Assembly: GCF_004088395.1 (NCBI RefSeq) | Contig: NZ_CP035107.1 | Span: 876,001 to 940,000, forward strand | From: Ornithobacterium rhinotracheale | GTDB taxonomy: Bacteria > Bacteroidota > Bacteroidia > Flavobacteriales > Weeksellaceae | Length of the DNA: 64,000 nt | Reading direction: 5' to 3' | Program-made: the position numbers and the translations under genes | The notes under the pieces: model-generated | The model's input: only the letters and a program-made list of their open reading frames with translations | Told to the model about the DNA's origin: nothing | Databases searched by the model: none | Shown here: piece by piece, positions 1 to 8,385 of the stretch | Layout: every line of letters starts with the position of its first letter | How positions within the stretch are numbered: the first letter of the stretch is position 1

Positions 1-1073
1 ACTACAAAAAAGATTTCCTAGAACTACAAGCCAGCCTACAAAATGTAAGCGTGTGGGGCGATGCTGGGCAACCTGGCGCCTCTGATGGCGTGGGCATTTA
101 TGAAGCGTGGGCTAAACTAAATATGGGCGAGAATTTCAGCCTAAAACTCGGGCGCCAGCCTATCTCGTATGACGACCAAAGAATCCTAGGCGCACTCGAT
201 TGGGCGCAAACAGGCCGCACTCACGATGCTGCCATCTTAAAGTATGACCAAAATGGCGTAAGCGCCGATGCAGGTTTTGCCTACAACCAAACTAAGGAAA
301 ATAAAACTGGAAACTTCTATGATTTAAACAAAGCCTTTTCCTACAAAACAATGCAGTACCTCCACCTCTCCAAGCAGTGGAGCGGAACCACAGCAAGCCT
401 CCTTTTTATGAACAACTCATTCCAAGAGGGCACCCCCGCACAGGATAAAATCTATGCCCGCCAAACATTCGGTGGATACCTTAAATCAAACCTCTCCCCA
501 GCCTTTAATCTTGCAGGGAGCTTCTACTACCAAACTGGCGATGCCCTCTACGATGTAGCCCTCTCTGCCTACCAAGCAAGATTAGAGCTAAACTACACCC
601 AGCCCGCCTACCAATTCGGTTTAGGCGCCGAGATGCTAAGCGGTACCAGCCACGATGAGCGCGGAAAATCGCACACCTTCGTCCCACTATATGGCACCAA
701 TCACGGGTTTAATGGCTTTATGGATTACTTCTATGTCGGGAACTACGCCACCGCTAGCAGCCCAGGGCTGAACGATTTCTACGGAAAAGCCCAGTTCAAT
801 GTAGGCGGCGATGCCAAAATCCTTGTGCAGCCACATGTCTTTTTTGCCAATGCCGATATAGCATCTGATAAAGATAAATACCTCGGTACAGAGGTGGACC
901 TTGTGTATTCCAACACGATTTCCAAAAATGTGAAGTTAAATGTGGGCTACTCCCATATGTTTGCCACCGAGAGTATGGAATATGCTAAGCTAGGCCGCGG
1001 CTCCCACGATGAGAACAACAATTGGGCTTGGGTGCAACTTTACATCACCCCGAATTTGTTTAAAAGCAAATAA
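1..1073 (+). CDS. Alginate-export-family outer-membrane porin, C-terminal part
   Basis: The frame is open to the left edge, so the signal peptide and first strands lie outside the window. The visible ~357 residues are a run of short amphipathic beta strands rich in Tyr, Phe, Gly and Asn, with a GRQPISYDDQRILG stretch near the start. That pattern is typical of the alginate-export / porin superfamily of 16- to 18-strand barrels. Expected role: diffusion channel in the outer membrane. Substrate cannot be told. It ends in FKSK rather than a terminal aromatic residue, which is slightly unusual for a barrel. A strong hairpin terminator follows at 1129. Family call is from overall look, so moderately sure. 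Confidence 0.65.
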   Translation, partial: YKKDFLELQASLQNVSVWGDAGQPGASDGVGIYEAWAKLNMGENFSLKLGRQPISYDDQRILGALDWAQTGRTHDAAILKYDQNGVSADAGFAYNQTKENKTGNFYDLNKAFSYKTMQYLHLSKQWSGTTASLLFMNNSFQEGTPAQDKIYARQTFGGYLKSNLSPAFNLAGSFYYQTGDALYDVALSAYQARLELNYTQPAYQFGLGAEMLSGTSHDERGKSHTFVPLYGTNHGFNGFMDYFYVGNYATASSPGLNDFYGKAQFNVGGDAKILVQPHVFFANADIASDKDKYLGTEVDLVYSNTISKNVKLNVGYSHMFATESMEYAKLGRGSHDENNNWAWVQLYITPNLFKSK

Positions 1074-1128
1074 GCGCCCCAGCATTCCCTCCTTGAACGA
1101 GCCTTGTAGAGGGTAGCAGCCACTTTAT

Positions 1129-1166
1129 AGAGATAGAGAAGTCAGCTTCTTTATCTCTTTTTTTTA
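1129..1166 (+). terminator. Rho-independent terminator after the porin gene
   Basis: Thirteen-base-pair stem (1129-1141 with 1146-1158, one G-U pair), four-base loop TCAG, then a run of T. It lies 56 bases after the porin stop codon. Confidence 0.8.
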
Positions 1167-1174
1167 TAAATCTA

Positions 1175-1363
1175 TGTGTAGAAGAATTATCTTCATGTGT
1201 AGAGGCGTTATCTTCACGTGTAGAGGGATTATCTTCACGTGTAGAGGAATTATCTTCATGTGTAGAGGGATTATCTTCACGTGTAGAGGAATTATCTTCA
1301 TGTGTAGAGGAATTATCTTCACGTGTAGAGAAATTATCTTCATGTGTAGAGGGATTATCTTCA
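1175..1363. repeat. 21-bp minisatellite, nine tandem units
   Basis: Nine head-to-tail 21-bp units (starts 1175, 1196, 1217 and so on to 1343) of the form YGTGTAGAGGNATTATCTTCA. Units differ at the first base (T or C) and at two or three bases near the middle. Because 21 is a multiple of three, both strands stay open as degenerate heptapeptide repeats, but no start context or protein-like composition supports coding. It fills most of the 351-bp gap between the porin terminator and glgB. Likely a length-variable locus. Confidence 0.95.
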
Positions 1364-1424
1364 CATAAAAAAAGCGCTTAACTTCCTAAGAAATTAAGCG
1401 CCCAAGTACTAATCAATATGGAAA

Positions 1425-3386
1425 CTATTTTAATACAATGGCCGTGCGGCTGGGTAAGTAAATTTTGAGCTCCTGGTGAGGGGTTGGGTATTTGATTTGG
1501 GTGTTTAATCGGTTAAACCCGCCAAATCTTTCATCATCGGTGCATAATTCCACCTCCAAATCCTTTTGGGCAGGCAGGTGAATGGTGAAATCGCTAAAAC
1601 TTTCCTTTCCGAAGTTAAAGATGAAGACGCGCCCGCCTTTGGTGAAGGCTAAAATGCCGTTGTGGTTGTCTTCATAGATTTTAAACTCATCGTTGGCGCT
1701 TAGCATAGCGGATTCTTTTAAGAAATGCACCATTTCGCCATCGAAGCGGTTTAGGAATTTATATTTGAGGTGGTCGGTCTCTGCTAGCGACCATTGGCGT
1801 TTGGCATAGGCATAAGACCACCCGTTCCCCTCGCGCGGGAAGTCAATCCACTCGGGGTGCCCAAATTCATTGCCCATAAAATTCATATAGCCCTCGCCAC
1901 CTAGTGCGGCGGTGATTAGGCGAATCATTTTGTGTAGGGCGATGCCGCGGTCTATCACGAGGCTTTGGGTAAAGACGCTCATACTTTCGTACATTTCTTT
2001 GTCCATAAGCCAAAACGCGATGGTTTTGTCTCCCACGAGGGCTTGGTCGTGGCTTTCGGCGTAGGCGATGCTTTTTTCGGTGCGGCGTCTATCGGTGAGG
2101 CGCCAGTATAGCTCGCCCATACTCCATTGCTCGTCGGTCTTGGTTTCAAGCGTTTCGAACCAATAGTCTGGAATGCCCATCGCGAGGCGATAATCGAAGC
2201 CTAAGCCGCCTTCGCTCACGGGGCGGCAGGCGCCTGGCATACCGCTCATATCCTCGCAAATGCTGATGAGCCCTGGTTTTAAATCGTGGATTAATTCGTT
2301 GGCTAATTGGAGGTAAATGATAGCGTCGTTATTCGTGTCTTGAAAGTATTTGCTGTAATGGTCAAAGTTTACATGCCCAAAATGGTGATAGAGCATGCTG
2401 GTAACGCCATCAAAGCGGAATCCATCAAAATGGAATTTCTGAATCCAATATTTAAGGTTGGAGACAAGGAAGCGCTTCACCTCTATTTTGGCGTAATCAA
2501 ATAGGCGAGAGTCCCAGTCTGGGTGCCAGCCGTTGAAGTAGAGTTCTGTCCCGTCTAATTCGGCTAAGCCTTCATCACGGTTTTTCACGGCGTGGCTATG
2601 CACCACATCTAGAATCACGGCAAGCCCATTTTGGTGAGCGGTGTCAATCAAATTTTTCAGTTCATCGGGGGGTCCATATCGCGAGGAGGGGGCAAAGAAG
2701 TTGGCCACTTGGTAGCCAAAGGAGCCGTAGTAGGGGTGCTCTTGAATGGCCATCAACTGAATTACATTGTAGCCCAATTTTTTGATTTTAGGAATCATAA
2801 ACTCGGTGAACTCCTTGAAGCTTCCCACTTTTTCATCTTCCGTGGCCATACCTATATGCGCCTCGTAAATTAAGGGGTTTTTAATGCTTGAAATGTCGAA
2901 ATCTGCATCATTCCACTCGTAGGTATCTTTGCCAGCAAAAGCGCCATCAAAGGTTTTATCATCATTCTGAACCGTTTGCGTGATATAGGCAGGGATTCTG
3001 TCAAGTGCGCCATTATCGGCAATTATATGCATTTTAATTTTGGAGCCAGGGAGGAGCTTCTCGGCGTATTCGCTATCGGGTAGAAAGATTTCCCAAGTGC
3101 CAAAATTTCCTCTCCTTAGAGGAGTCGCGGAGCGGTCCCAGCCATTAAAATCTCCAATTAAAAAAACTTGATGAGCATTGGGCAGCCAATCTCTGAACCA
3201 CCAGCCTTTTCGCTTTTCGTCATAATTAAATCCAAAAAACTCGTGCGCAGTGGCAAATCGGTCGAGCGAGCCAAAGTTTCTCTCAATATATTCCTTCGTA
3301 TTCTCGTACCACTCAATGCGGTTGATGATTTGTGATTCAAAATCTCTTAAACTAGGATCTTGCTCAATGAGTTTTAGTTGATGCAT
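1425..3386 (-). CDS. glgB: 1,4-alpha-glucan branching enzyme (GH13)
   Basis: 653 residues. Forms alpha-1,6 branches in glycogen by cutting and transferring alpha-1,4 chains. Visible order: an N-terminal CBM48-like domain (around residues 60-140, FLIGDFNGWD), the GH13 barrel with DVVHSHAV, the nucleophile region DGFRFDGV, the acid/base region ICEDMSG, and the third catalytic region AESHDQAL, then a C-terminal beta domain. The overall form is nearer the eukaryote-like branching enzymes found in many Bacteroidota than the longer E. coli type. No glycogen synthase or phosphorylase gene is adjacent. A matching promoter sits just upstream (3404-3433). Confidence 0.9.
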   Translation of the reverse strand: MHQLKLIEQDPSLRDFESQIINRIEWYENTKEYIERNFGSLDRFATAHEFFGFNYDEKRKGWWFRDWLPNAHQVFLIGDFNGWDRSATPLRRGNFGTWEIFLPDSEYAEKLLPGSKIKMHIIADNGALDRIPAYITQTVQNDDKTFDGAFAGKDTYEWNDADFDISSIKNPLIYEAHIGMATEDEKVGSFKEFTEFMIPKIKKLGYNVIQLMAIQEHPYYGSFGYQVANFFAPSSRYGPPDELKNLIDTAHQNGLAVILDVVHSHAVKNRDEGLAELDGTELYFNGWHPDWDSRLFDYAKIEVKRFLVSNLKYWIQKFHFDGFRFDGVTSMLYHHFGHVNFDHYSKYFQDTNNDAIIYLQLANELIHDLKPGLISICEDMSGMPGACRPVSEGGLGFDYRLAMGIPDYWFETLETKTDEQWSMGELYWRLTDRRRTEKSIAYAESHDQALVGDKTIAFWLMDKEMYESMSVFTQSLVIDRGIALHKMIRLITAALGGEGYMNFMGNEFGHPEWIDFPREGNGWSYAYAKRQWSLAETDHLKYKFLNRFDGEMVHFLKESAMLSANDEFKIYEDNHNGILAFTKGGRVFIFNFGKESFSDFTIHLPAQKDLEVELCTDDERFGGFNRLNTQIKYPTPHQELKIYLPSRTAIVLK

Positions 3387-3403
3387 CTTCGCTTATGTTT
3401 TTA

Positions 3404-3433
3404 CAAAAATAGAAGATTTAAGCATTACAGCAA
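3404..3433 (-). promoter_or_regulatory. Bacteroidota-type promoter for glgB
   Basis: On the minus strand a TTG (-33 box, 3433-3431) is followed 22 bases later by TATTTTTG (-7 box, 3411-3404), matching TTG / TAnnTTTG. The -7 box lies about 18 bases before the glgB start codon. Prediction from sequence only. Confidence 0.55.
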
Positions 3434-3653
3434 TACGGAAATTAAAAAAAATGAAATAATATTTATCACATTCTGTGAAAAAGAGTCTATTTGTTCCGAA
3501 ATGTTTTTATACCTTCGTAGCTGCGAATAATTTGTTTTATAACATTTTATGACGTGTTAAGGGGCGTGTAGTACTTTTGTGTAATCAGGCTTTGGTGATT
3601 GAAAAATTTAGATAAAATTTTTAAAAAATAAAGCTCAGCGTTCCTTTTTTTAG

Positions 3654-4481
3654 CTATGCTAAGCGGTAGGCCTCCCAAATTTTGATGCACTCTATGGCAG
3701 CCCTCACATCATGCACGCGCAAGATTTTGGCATTGTTTTCAAGTGCAAGCATATTCAGAGCGGTGGTTCCGTTTTGGCTCTCTTGTACAGGGATGCCGAG
3801 TAATTTATAAATCATTGATTTTCTCGAAATGCCCGTGAGAATAGGATATTTACCAAACAATAAATCCTTTTGCTGGCGGAGCAATTCATAATTTTGGTGT
3901 AGCTTTTTGGCAAAACCATAGCCAGGGTCTATAATTATATCATTGATGCCGAGCCGCTTTAATTCAAATATTTTTTGGCTAAAGTATAATTGCACTTCTT
4001 CAAAAATATTGTCGTACTCGGTATTTTGAGTCATTGTTTGAGGTGTGCCCCGCATGTGCATTAATATATAAGGTACTTTGAGCTGAGCCACGGTTTCAAA
4101 CATTTTGTCATCTATCGCACCGCCCGAAATGTCGTTCACAATGCTCGCGCCCGCTTGGATGCTTGCCTTGGCAACTTTAGCCCAAAAAGTGTCTACAGAA
4201 ATAATGATATCGGGGAAATTTTCAACCAATTTTTCAATCACGGGCAATATGCGTTGTAGCTCGGTCTCGGCATCTAGGAAGGTAGAGTCGGAGCGAGTGG
4301 ATTGTCCGCCAATGTCGATAATGCTTGCGCCTTGTTCCAGCATTTCTTCGGTGTGTCGCAGTGCCACATCTAGCTGATTGAATCTTCCGCCATCGGAAAA
4401 AGAATCGGGGGTAATGTTTAAGATTCCCATCACGCGTGGCGAATCCAGCGAGAGCAATTTTCCGTTACAATTAATCGTCAT
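3654..4481 (-). CDS. folP: Dihydropteroate synthase
   Basis: 275 residues, the usual length. Joins para-aminobenzoate to 6-hydroxymethyl-dihydropterin diphosphate in folate synthesis; target of sulfonamides. Signatures: MGILNITPDSFSDGG near residue 18, DIGGQSTRSDS, SVDTFWAKVA, NDISGG, DPGYGFAK and the pterin-binding GISRKS. Divergent from the DUF1599 gene, with about 108 bp between start codons. The call is firm. Confidence 0.95.
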   Translation of the reverse strand: MTINCNGKLLSLDSPRVMGILNITPDSFSDGGRFNQLDVALRHTEEMLEQGASIIDIGGQSTRSDSTFLDAETELQRILPVIEKLVENFPDIIISVDTFWAKVAKASIQAGASIVNDISGGAIDDKMFETVAQLKVPYILMHMRGTPQTMTQNTEYDNIFEEVQLYFSQKIFELKRLGINDIIIDPGYGFAKKLHQNYELLRQQKDLLFGKYPILTGISRKSMIYKLLGIPVQESQNGTTALNMLALENNAKILRVHDVRAAIECIKIWEAYRLA

Positions 4482-4589
4482 TGTTTTGAAATATTTGGTT
4501 TAAAAAACTTATTTTTGTAGGCTAAGATAGTAATTTAAAGCCATTGGTTATGGCTAATGTGCAAAAAAAATTAAATCAAACTTTTAAGT

Positions 4590-5132
4590 ATGGAAAAAAC
4601 TTTACAGCAATATGACCAAGCGTTTGCGATGTGCCGAAATTTATTTGAAAAGAAATTAGAGGATTATGGTGCGTCATGGCGAATTTTGCGTATGGCATCG
4701 GTCACAGACCAGATTTTTATCAAAGCCAATCGCATTAGAAATATCCAAGAAACCACTGAGCGTAAGGTAAATGAAAGCGAAGAAAGCGAATTTATTGCTA
4801 TTGTAAATTATTCCATCATTGCATTGATTCAACTGAGCAAAGGTGCTGTGGTGCAGCCCGATATGTCGGCAGAGGAAGCCATGGTTTTGTATGACCAATA
4901 CGCTCGCGAAGCCCGAGATTTAATGGAACGCAAAAATCATGATTATGGCGAAGTGTGGCGCGATATGCGCATTTCATCTATCACCGATTTGATTTTGCAA
5001 AAAATCCTGCGCGTGAAACAAATCGAAGACAATCAAGGGAAAACCGTGGTGTCCGAAGGTTTGGACGCCAATTATCTCGATATGCTGAATTACGCTATTT
5101 TTTCACTCATTAAATTAAACGAAAAAGCATGA
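4590..5132 (+). CDS. DUF1599 domain protein
   Basis: 180 residues built from two similar halves: residues 10-60 and 100-150 each carry a FEKKLEDYGASWR- or MERKNHDYGEVWR-like segment followed by DQIF/DLIL and IxR(I/V)KQI. This duplicated unit is the DUF1599 family (nucleotide-modification-associated domain), an all-alpha family related in look to MazG-type pyrophosphohydrolases. Biochemical role is not established. Its TGA overlaps the next gene's ATG by four bases, so the two are probably translated together. Confidence 0.8.
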   Translation: MEKTLQQYDQAFAMCRNLFEKKLEDYGASWRILRMASVTDQIFIKANRIRNIQETTERKVNESEESEFIAIVNYSIIALIQLSKGAVVQPDMSAEEAMVLYDQYAREARDLMERKNHDYGEVWRDMRISSITDLILQKILRVKQIEDNQGKTVVSEGLDANYLDMLNYAIFSLIKLNEKA

Positions 5133-6253
5133 GAATTTTAACCCAAATTGTTCGCATTTTTGTAGGAATTTTATTCATCATTTCAGGTTTAGTTAAAACT
5201 GTAGATCCCATAGGTTTTAGCTATAAATTAGAGGAATATTTCTCGCCCGATGTGTTCAATATTCCATTTTTGAAAGATTTGGCGTTGCCACTATCCATCT
5301 TTTTTGTCATTTTCGAAGTGATGCTTGGGGTGTTGTTGCTTCTAGGTGTTTGGAAGAAATTTACACTTTGGAGCTTGTGGCTTTTAATCGTATTCTTCAC
5401 CTTTTTAACCTTTTATTCTGCCTATTTCAATAAAGTTACGGATTGTGGCTGCTTTGGCGACGCGCTGAAATTAGAGCCTTGGCAATCGTTTTACAAAGAT
5501 TTAGTCCTTTTGGTATTAAGCACCTTTTTATTATTTAACCAAAAATACATCAAACGCTTTATCGCTCAGCCATTTTCGTATGTCATTGGTCTGATTTGGC
5601 TTGTGGCGTGTGGTTTCATTGCCTATTGGGGCGTGGCACATTTGCCGCTAGTAGATTTCAGAGCTTATGCCGTGGGCAAGAGCATTCCTGAGGGAATGAA
5701 ATCCGCTGAAGAATTAGGCTTAAAGCCCCCGATCATTATGCTTAAATATGAATTAGAAAACCGTGTAACACACCAAAAAATCAAGGTGGACGAAGAAAAA
5801 TATTTAGCAGATAAGCATTATTGGGAAGAAGGCTCTTCGTGGGATTTGATTTCAACCCGAGAAATTGTCAAAGAAAAAGGATATACACCACCAATTCACG
5901 ATTTTATGATTGATTGTGGCACAGAAGGCGACATGACCGATGTGTATTTGTCTGAGCCAAAGGTGGTAATGGTCATAACCTCGTTGCCGTCGAGAGCGAG
6001 CGAAAAAGGTTTGGCTAAAATCGCTGAATGGGTGCAAGCCCTAAAAGCTGAAAATCCTGATATCAAGATTTTGAATGTTTCTTCTCAAAACTTAAACATT
6101 GGCGGTGTAAATTCTTGCTTAATGGATGCCACAACGCTCAAAACCATGATTCGTAGCAATCCAGGCGTGGTATTCCTAAACAAAGGAACGGTAACGGCTA
6201 AATTTGCTTGGCGCGATTTGCCGAAAATTAAAAATGTAAATGCTAATTTCTAA
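5129..6253 (+). CDS. BT_3928-type DoxX membrane protein
   Basis: 374 residues. The N-terminal ~165 residues hold four to five membrane spans of DoxX type (RIFVGILFIISGLVKTVDPIGF at the start exceeds a simple leader) with a conserved DCGCFGDALKLEPW motif between spans. The C-terminal ~200 residues are a soluble thioredoxin-like region with ASEKGLAKIAEWV and a Cys near residue 332, probably outside the inner membrane. Found next to folP and DUF1599 in many Flavobacteriia. Suggested redox role is inference from the Cys residues and the DoxX fold. Confidence 0.8.
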   Translation: MRILTQIVRIFVGILFIISGLVKTVDPIGFSYKLEEYFSPDVFNIPFLKDLALPLSIFFVIFEVMLGVLLLLGVWKKFTLWSLWLLIVFFTFLTFYSAYFNKVTDCGCFGDALKLEPWQSFYKDLVLLVLSTFLLFNQKYIKRFIAQPFSYVIGLIWLVACGFIAYWGVAHLPLVDFRAYAVGKSIPEGMKSAEELGLKPPIIMLKYELENRVTHQKIKVDEEKYLADKHYWEEGSSWDLISTREIVKEKGYTPPIHDFMIDCGTEGDMTDVYLSEPKVVMVITSLPSRASEKGLAKIAEWVQALKAENPDIKILNVSSQNLNIGGVNSCLMDATTLKTMIRSNPGVVFLNKGTVTAKFAWRDLPKIKNVNANF

Positions 6254-6256
6254 CGG

Positions 6257-7330
6257 GTGGCAAGGTTCATAATCAGTAAAATACTCTATGGTTTGCTCAC
6301 ATTGTGGGGGGTAGTTACGGTGATATTTTTGCTCTTCAATGTAATGCAGGGCGACCCCGCGCGTATGATGCTTGACCAGAACGAAGACCCTGTGCAATTG
6401 GCAGCGATTCGCCATAATTTGGGCTACGACCAACCAAAATTTAAGCAGTATCTATACTATTTAAATGATTTATCGCCTATTTCGATCAATAGCAGAGATA
6501 AAGAAGATTTTACTTATTATTCTAAAGCTAAATATGGCGGAAAGGTGCTTTTTTCTACACAGAATTATGATGTGGTGCTGAAATATCCTTATTTGCGAAA
6601 ATCCTATCAAAAACAAGGGAAACCCGTTGCCAAAATCATTGCCGAAACCTTGCCCAATACACTCATTTTAGCCATTTCTGCAATTGTGATTGCATTTATT
6701 TTAGGAATTGTTTTGGGAATTATTTCTGCGGTGATCAAAGATACTTGGGTTGATAAATTTTTGCTCGTAATCACTTCAATCGGTATGAGTGTGCCGTCGT
6801 TTTTTGCCGCGATAATTATGGCATATATTTTTGCGTATCTCTTGGTAGATTACACGCATCTGAACATGACGGGGAGTTTATACGAAGTCGATGATTACGG
6901 CACGGGGAAATATTTAGACTTAAAGAATTTAATTTTGCCTGCTATCACCTTAGGGATTCGTCCGCTAGCAGTGATTACGCAGCTCACGCGCAACTCTTTG
7001 CTCGATGTGATGAGTCAAGATTACATCAGAACCGCATTTTCCAAAGGATTGAGCAAAAAGCAAGTGATTCTAAAACACGCATTAAAAAATGCACTAAATC
7101 CCGTAATTACCGCCACATCGGGCTGGTTTGCCGGAATGCTTGCGGGCGCCGTGTTTGTAGAGTTCATTTTCGGGTGGAACGGTATGGGCAAGGAAATTGT
7201 AAACGCCTTAAACACACTCGACCAGCCCGTGATTATGGGCGCCGTGCTGGTGATAGCCCTATCCTTTATCCTCATCAACATTTTAGTCGATATCCTCTAT
7301 GGCGTGTTAGACCCAAGAGTGAGAAAATAG
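6257..7330 (+). CDS. ABC transporter permease, dipeptide/oligopeptide (DppB) type
   Basis: 357 residues. Inner-membrane subunit of an ABC importer, probably for peptides or related substrates. Starts with MARFIISKILYGLLTLWGV, the usual first span, and has the permease loop EAA-like segment QDYIRTAFSKGLSKKQV followed by LKHALKNALNPVIT and a final set of spans ending in VLDPRVRK. Compared with the usual ~310-340 residues it carries an extra hydrophilic insert after the first span. The start is GTG; no ATG is available. Only four bases separate it from the DoxX gene. No partner permease, ATPase or binding protein is adjacent. Confidence 0.85.
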   Translation: MARFIISKILYGLLTLWGVVTVIFLLFNVMQGDPARMMLDQNEDPVQLAAIRHNLGYDQPKFKQYLYYLNDLSPISINSRDKEDFTYYSKAKYGGKVLFSTQNYDVVLKYPYLRKSYQKQGKPVAKIIAETLPNTLILAISAIVIAFILGIVLGIISAVIKDTWVDKFLLVITSIGMSVPSFFAAIIMAYIFAYLLVDYTHLNMTGSLYEVDDYGTGKYLDLKNLILPAITLGIRPLAVITQLTRNSLLDVMSQDYIRTAFSKGLSKKQVILKHALKNALNPVITATSGWFAGMLAGAVFVEFIFGWNGMGKEIVNALNTLDQPVIMGAVLVIALSFILINILVDILYGVLDPRVRK

Positions 7331-7388
7331 GAATTTGAGTGTTTTTTTGATTGAAATTTGGAATTAGTTCCTAACCAAAAAAATACAA

Positions 7389-7416
7389 AAAAAACCCGAA
7401 TATTCGGGTTTTTTTG
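7389..7416. terminator. Bidirectional terminator between the permease and ppa
   Basis: Perfect palindrome CCCGAATATTCGGG (7395-7408) flanked by A-run and T-run, so it can end transcription from both converging genes. Confidence 0.85.
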
Positions 7417-7433
7417 CTTTGAAAATCATATGA

Positions 7434-7940
7434 TTAGATTAAATCTTTCATTTTAAATTCTTCTCCGCTGTAGCGATCAAAGCAGTCTTTCAAAATTTGC
7501 TCCGCTTCTTCTTTGGTTCCCCAGCCTTGCACATCTACTTTCTTTTTTTCTAAATCTTTATACACTTGGAAGAAATGTTCTATCTCGCTTTTCATATGCG
7601 GGTTAAGGTCGTCTAGAGTTTCTAGGTTACTCCAAACAGGGTCGCCCACAGGCACACAGATTAATTTTTCGTCTGGGCCTTTCTCATCTTGCATGTGGAA
7701 TACACCAATGGTTTTTACTTCAATTAAACATCCAGGGAAAGTAGGCTCTGTTACCAATACCAAAACATCTAGCGGGTCTTGGTCAAGGGCAAGCGTATTA
7801 GGAACAAATCCATAATCAGCAGGGTAGTGCATGGAGGAGAAAATAGTTCTGTCCAAGCGGATTCTGTTCCATTTTTTGTCTAATTCATATTTGTTTCGGC
7901 TTCCTTTAGGAATCTCGATTAATACATCGAATGTTTTCAT
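7434..7940 (-). CDS. ppa: Inorganic pyrophosphatase
   Basis: 168 residues, family I soluble enzyme that splits diphosphate and drives biosynthetic reactions. Signatures: EIPKGSRNKYE at the N terminus, YPADYGFVPNT, and DQDPLDVLVL with the metal-binding Asp residues. The ATG at 7940 giving MKTFDVLIEIPKG was chosen over an upstream in-frame ATG because it matches the family N terminus. The viral-type mobile element at 8021 sits 80 bp upstream of this start, so the promoter region beyond that point has been replaced. Confidence 0.93.
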   Translation of the reverse strand: MKTFDVLIEIPKGSRNKYELDKKWNRIRLDRTIFSSMHYPADYGFVPNTLALDQDPLDVLVLVTEPTFPGCLIEVKTIGVFHMQDEKGPDEKLICVPVGDPVWSNLETLDDLNPHMKSEIEHFFQVYKDLEKKKVDVQGWGTKEEAEQILKDCFDRYSGEEFKMKDLI

Positions 7941-8020
7941 AGTCTTTATATGATTTAAATAATATCGCAAATTAATCATTATTTGGAAAAGCAACAAAAT
8001 TAAATTCTAAAAATTTAACT

Positions 8021-8045
8021 TCTACATTCAAAACACAAATGCAAC
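8021..8045 (+). repeat. Left terminal inverted repeat of the provirus
   Basis: Contains ACATTCAA (8024-8031) and AAATGCAAC (8037-8045) separated by five bases. The right end, read on the minus strand, has the same two blocks with the same spacing (18 of the inner 22 positions match; the outermost three do not). The IS30 terminus also has ATTCAA with GCAAC at this spacing. Preceded by target duplication ACT. Confidence 0.85.
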
Positions 8046-8072
8046 GCTTAAATAATTTAAATACAAAAGCGT

Positions 8073-8327
8073 ATGCAAAGAGAAGAAATCAGACCCTTTT
8101 TGGTAGTACAGAAGTTTGTGCCTATTCCAGCAAAGTATTTAGAACCAAGACAATACATATATGAGTATGGTATTGTAGTACAGGTATTAAAACAAGAAAA
8201 TAATGTTGAAGTGTTGTTTTCTGGTCGTTCGTGGATATCTTTTGATAATAACCATATGTTATATCATCGTGTGGTTGTAAAGAGAGAAGAAACCGATTTT
8301 ATTGATTTAAAAAAAGAAAGCCGATAG
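8073..8327 (+). CDS. Small protein of unknown function, first gene of provirus
   Basis: 84 residues, mixed alpha/beta look, no membrane segment or signal peptide. Many Val and Tyr residues (QYIYEYGIVVQVL, YHRVVVKREE) suggest a small beta-barrel such as an SH3-like or OB-like fold, but that is a guess. It lies between the left terminal repeat and the hairpin before rep, so an early or regulatory role is possible. I do not recognise the family. Confidence 0.6.
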   Translation: MQREEIRPFLVVQKFVPIPAKYLEPRQYIYEYGIVVQVLKQENNVEVLFSGRSWISFDNNHMLYHRVVVKREETDFIDLKKESR

Positions 8328-8357
8328 GCTTTTGAGTGGGCTCGTCTCAAGTATCGG
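8321..8357 (+). other. Hairpin before rep, candidate replication origin
   Basis: An outer stem CCGATA (8321-8326) with TATCGG (8352-8357) encloses an inner stem TTGAG (8332-8336) with CTCAA (8346-8350) and a nine-base loop TGGGCTCGT. There is no T-run after it, so it is a poor terminator. Its place, directly upstream of an HUH Rep gene and starting inside the last codons of the 84-residue gene, suits the nick site of a rolling-circle origin. Not proven by sequence alone. Confidence 0.5.
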
Positions 8358-8385
8358 TAAAATCTAACGGCAAAAATCCCTGTAA

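Noticed and set aside
1164..1368. Repeat peptides of about 65 residues on both strands
   Set aside because: They exist only because the 21-bp unit is a multiple of three; no promoter or protein-like composition.
3565..3580. Plus-strand TACTTTTG box between glgB and folP
   Set aside because: No TTG at proper distance and no plus-strand gene or clear small RNA downstream; left as chance.
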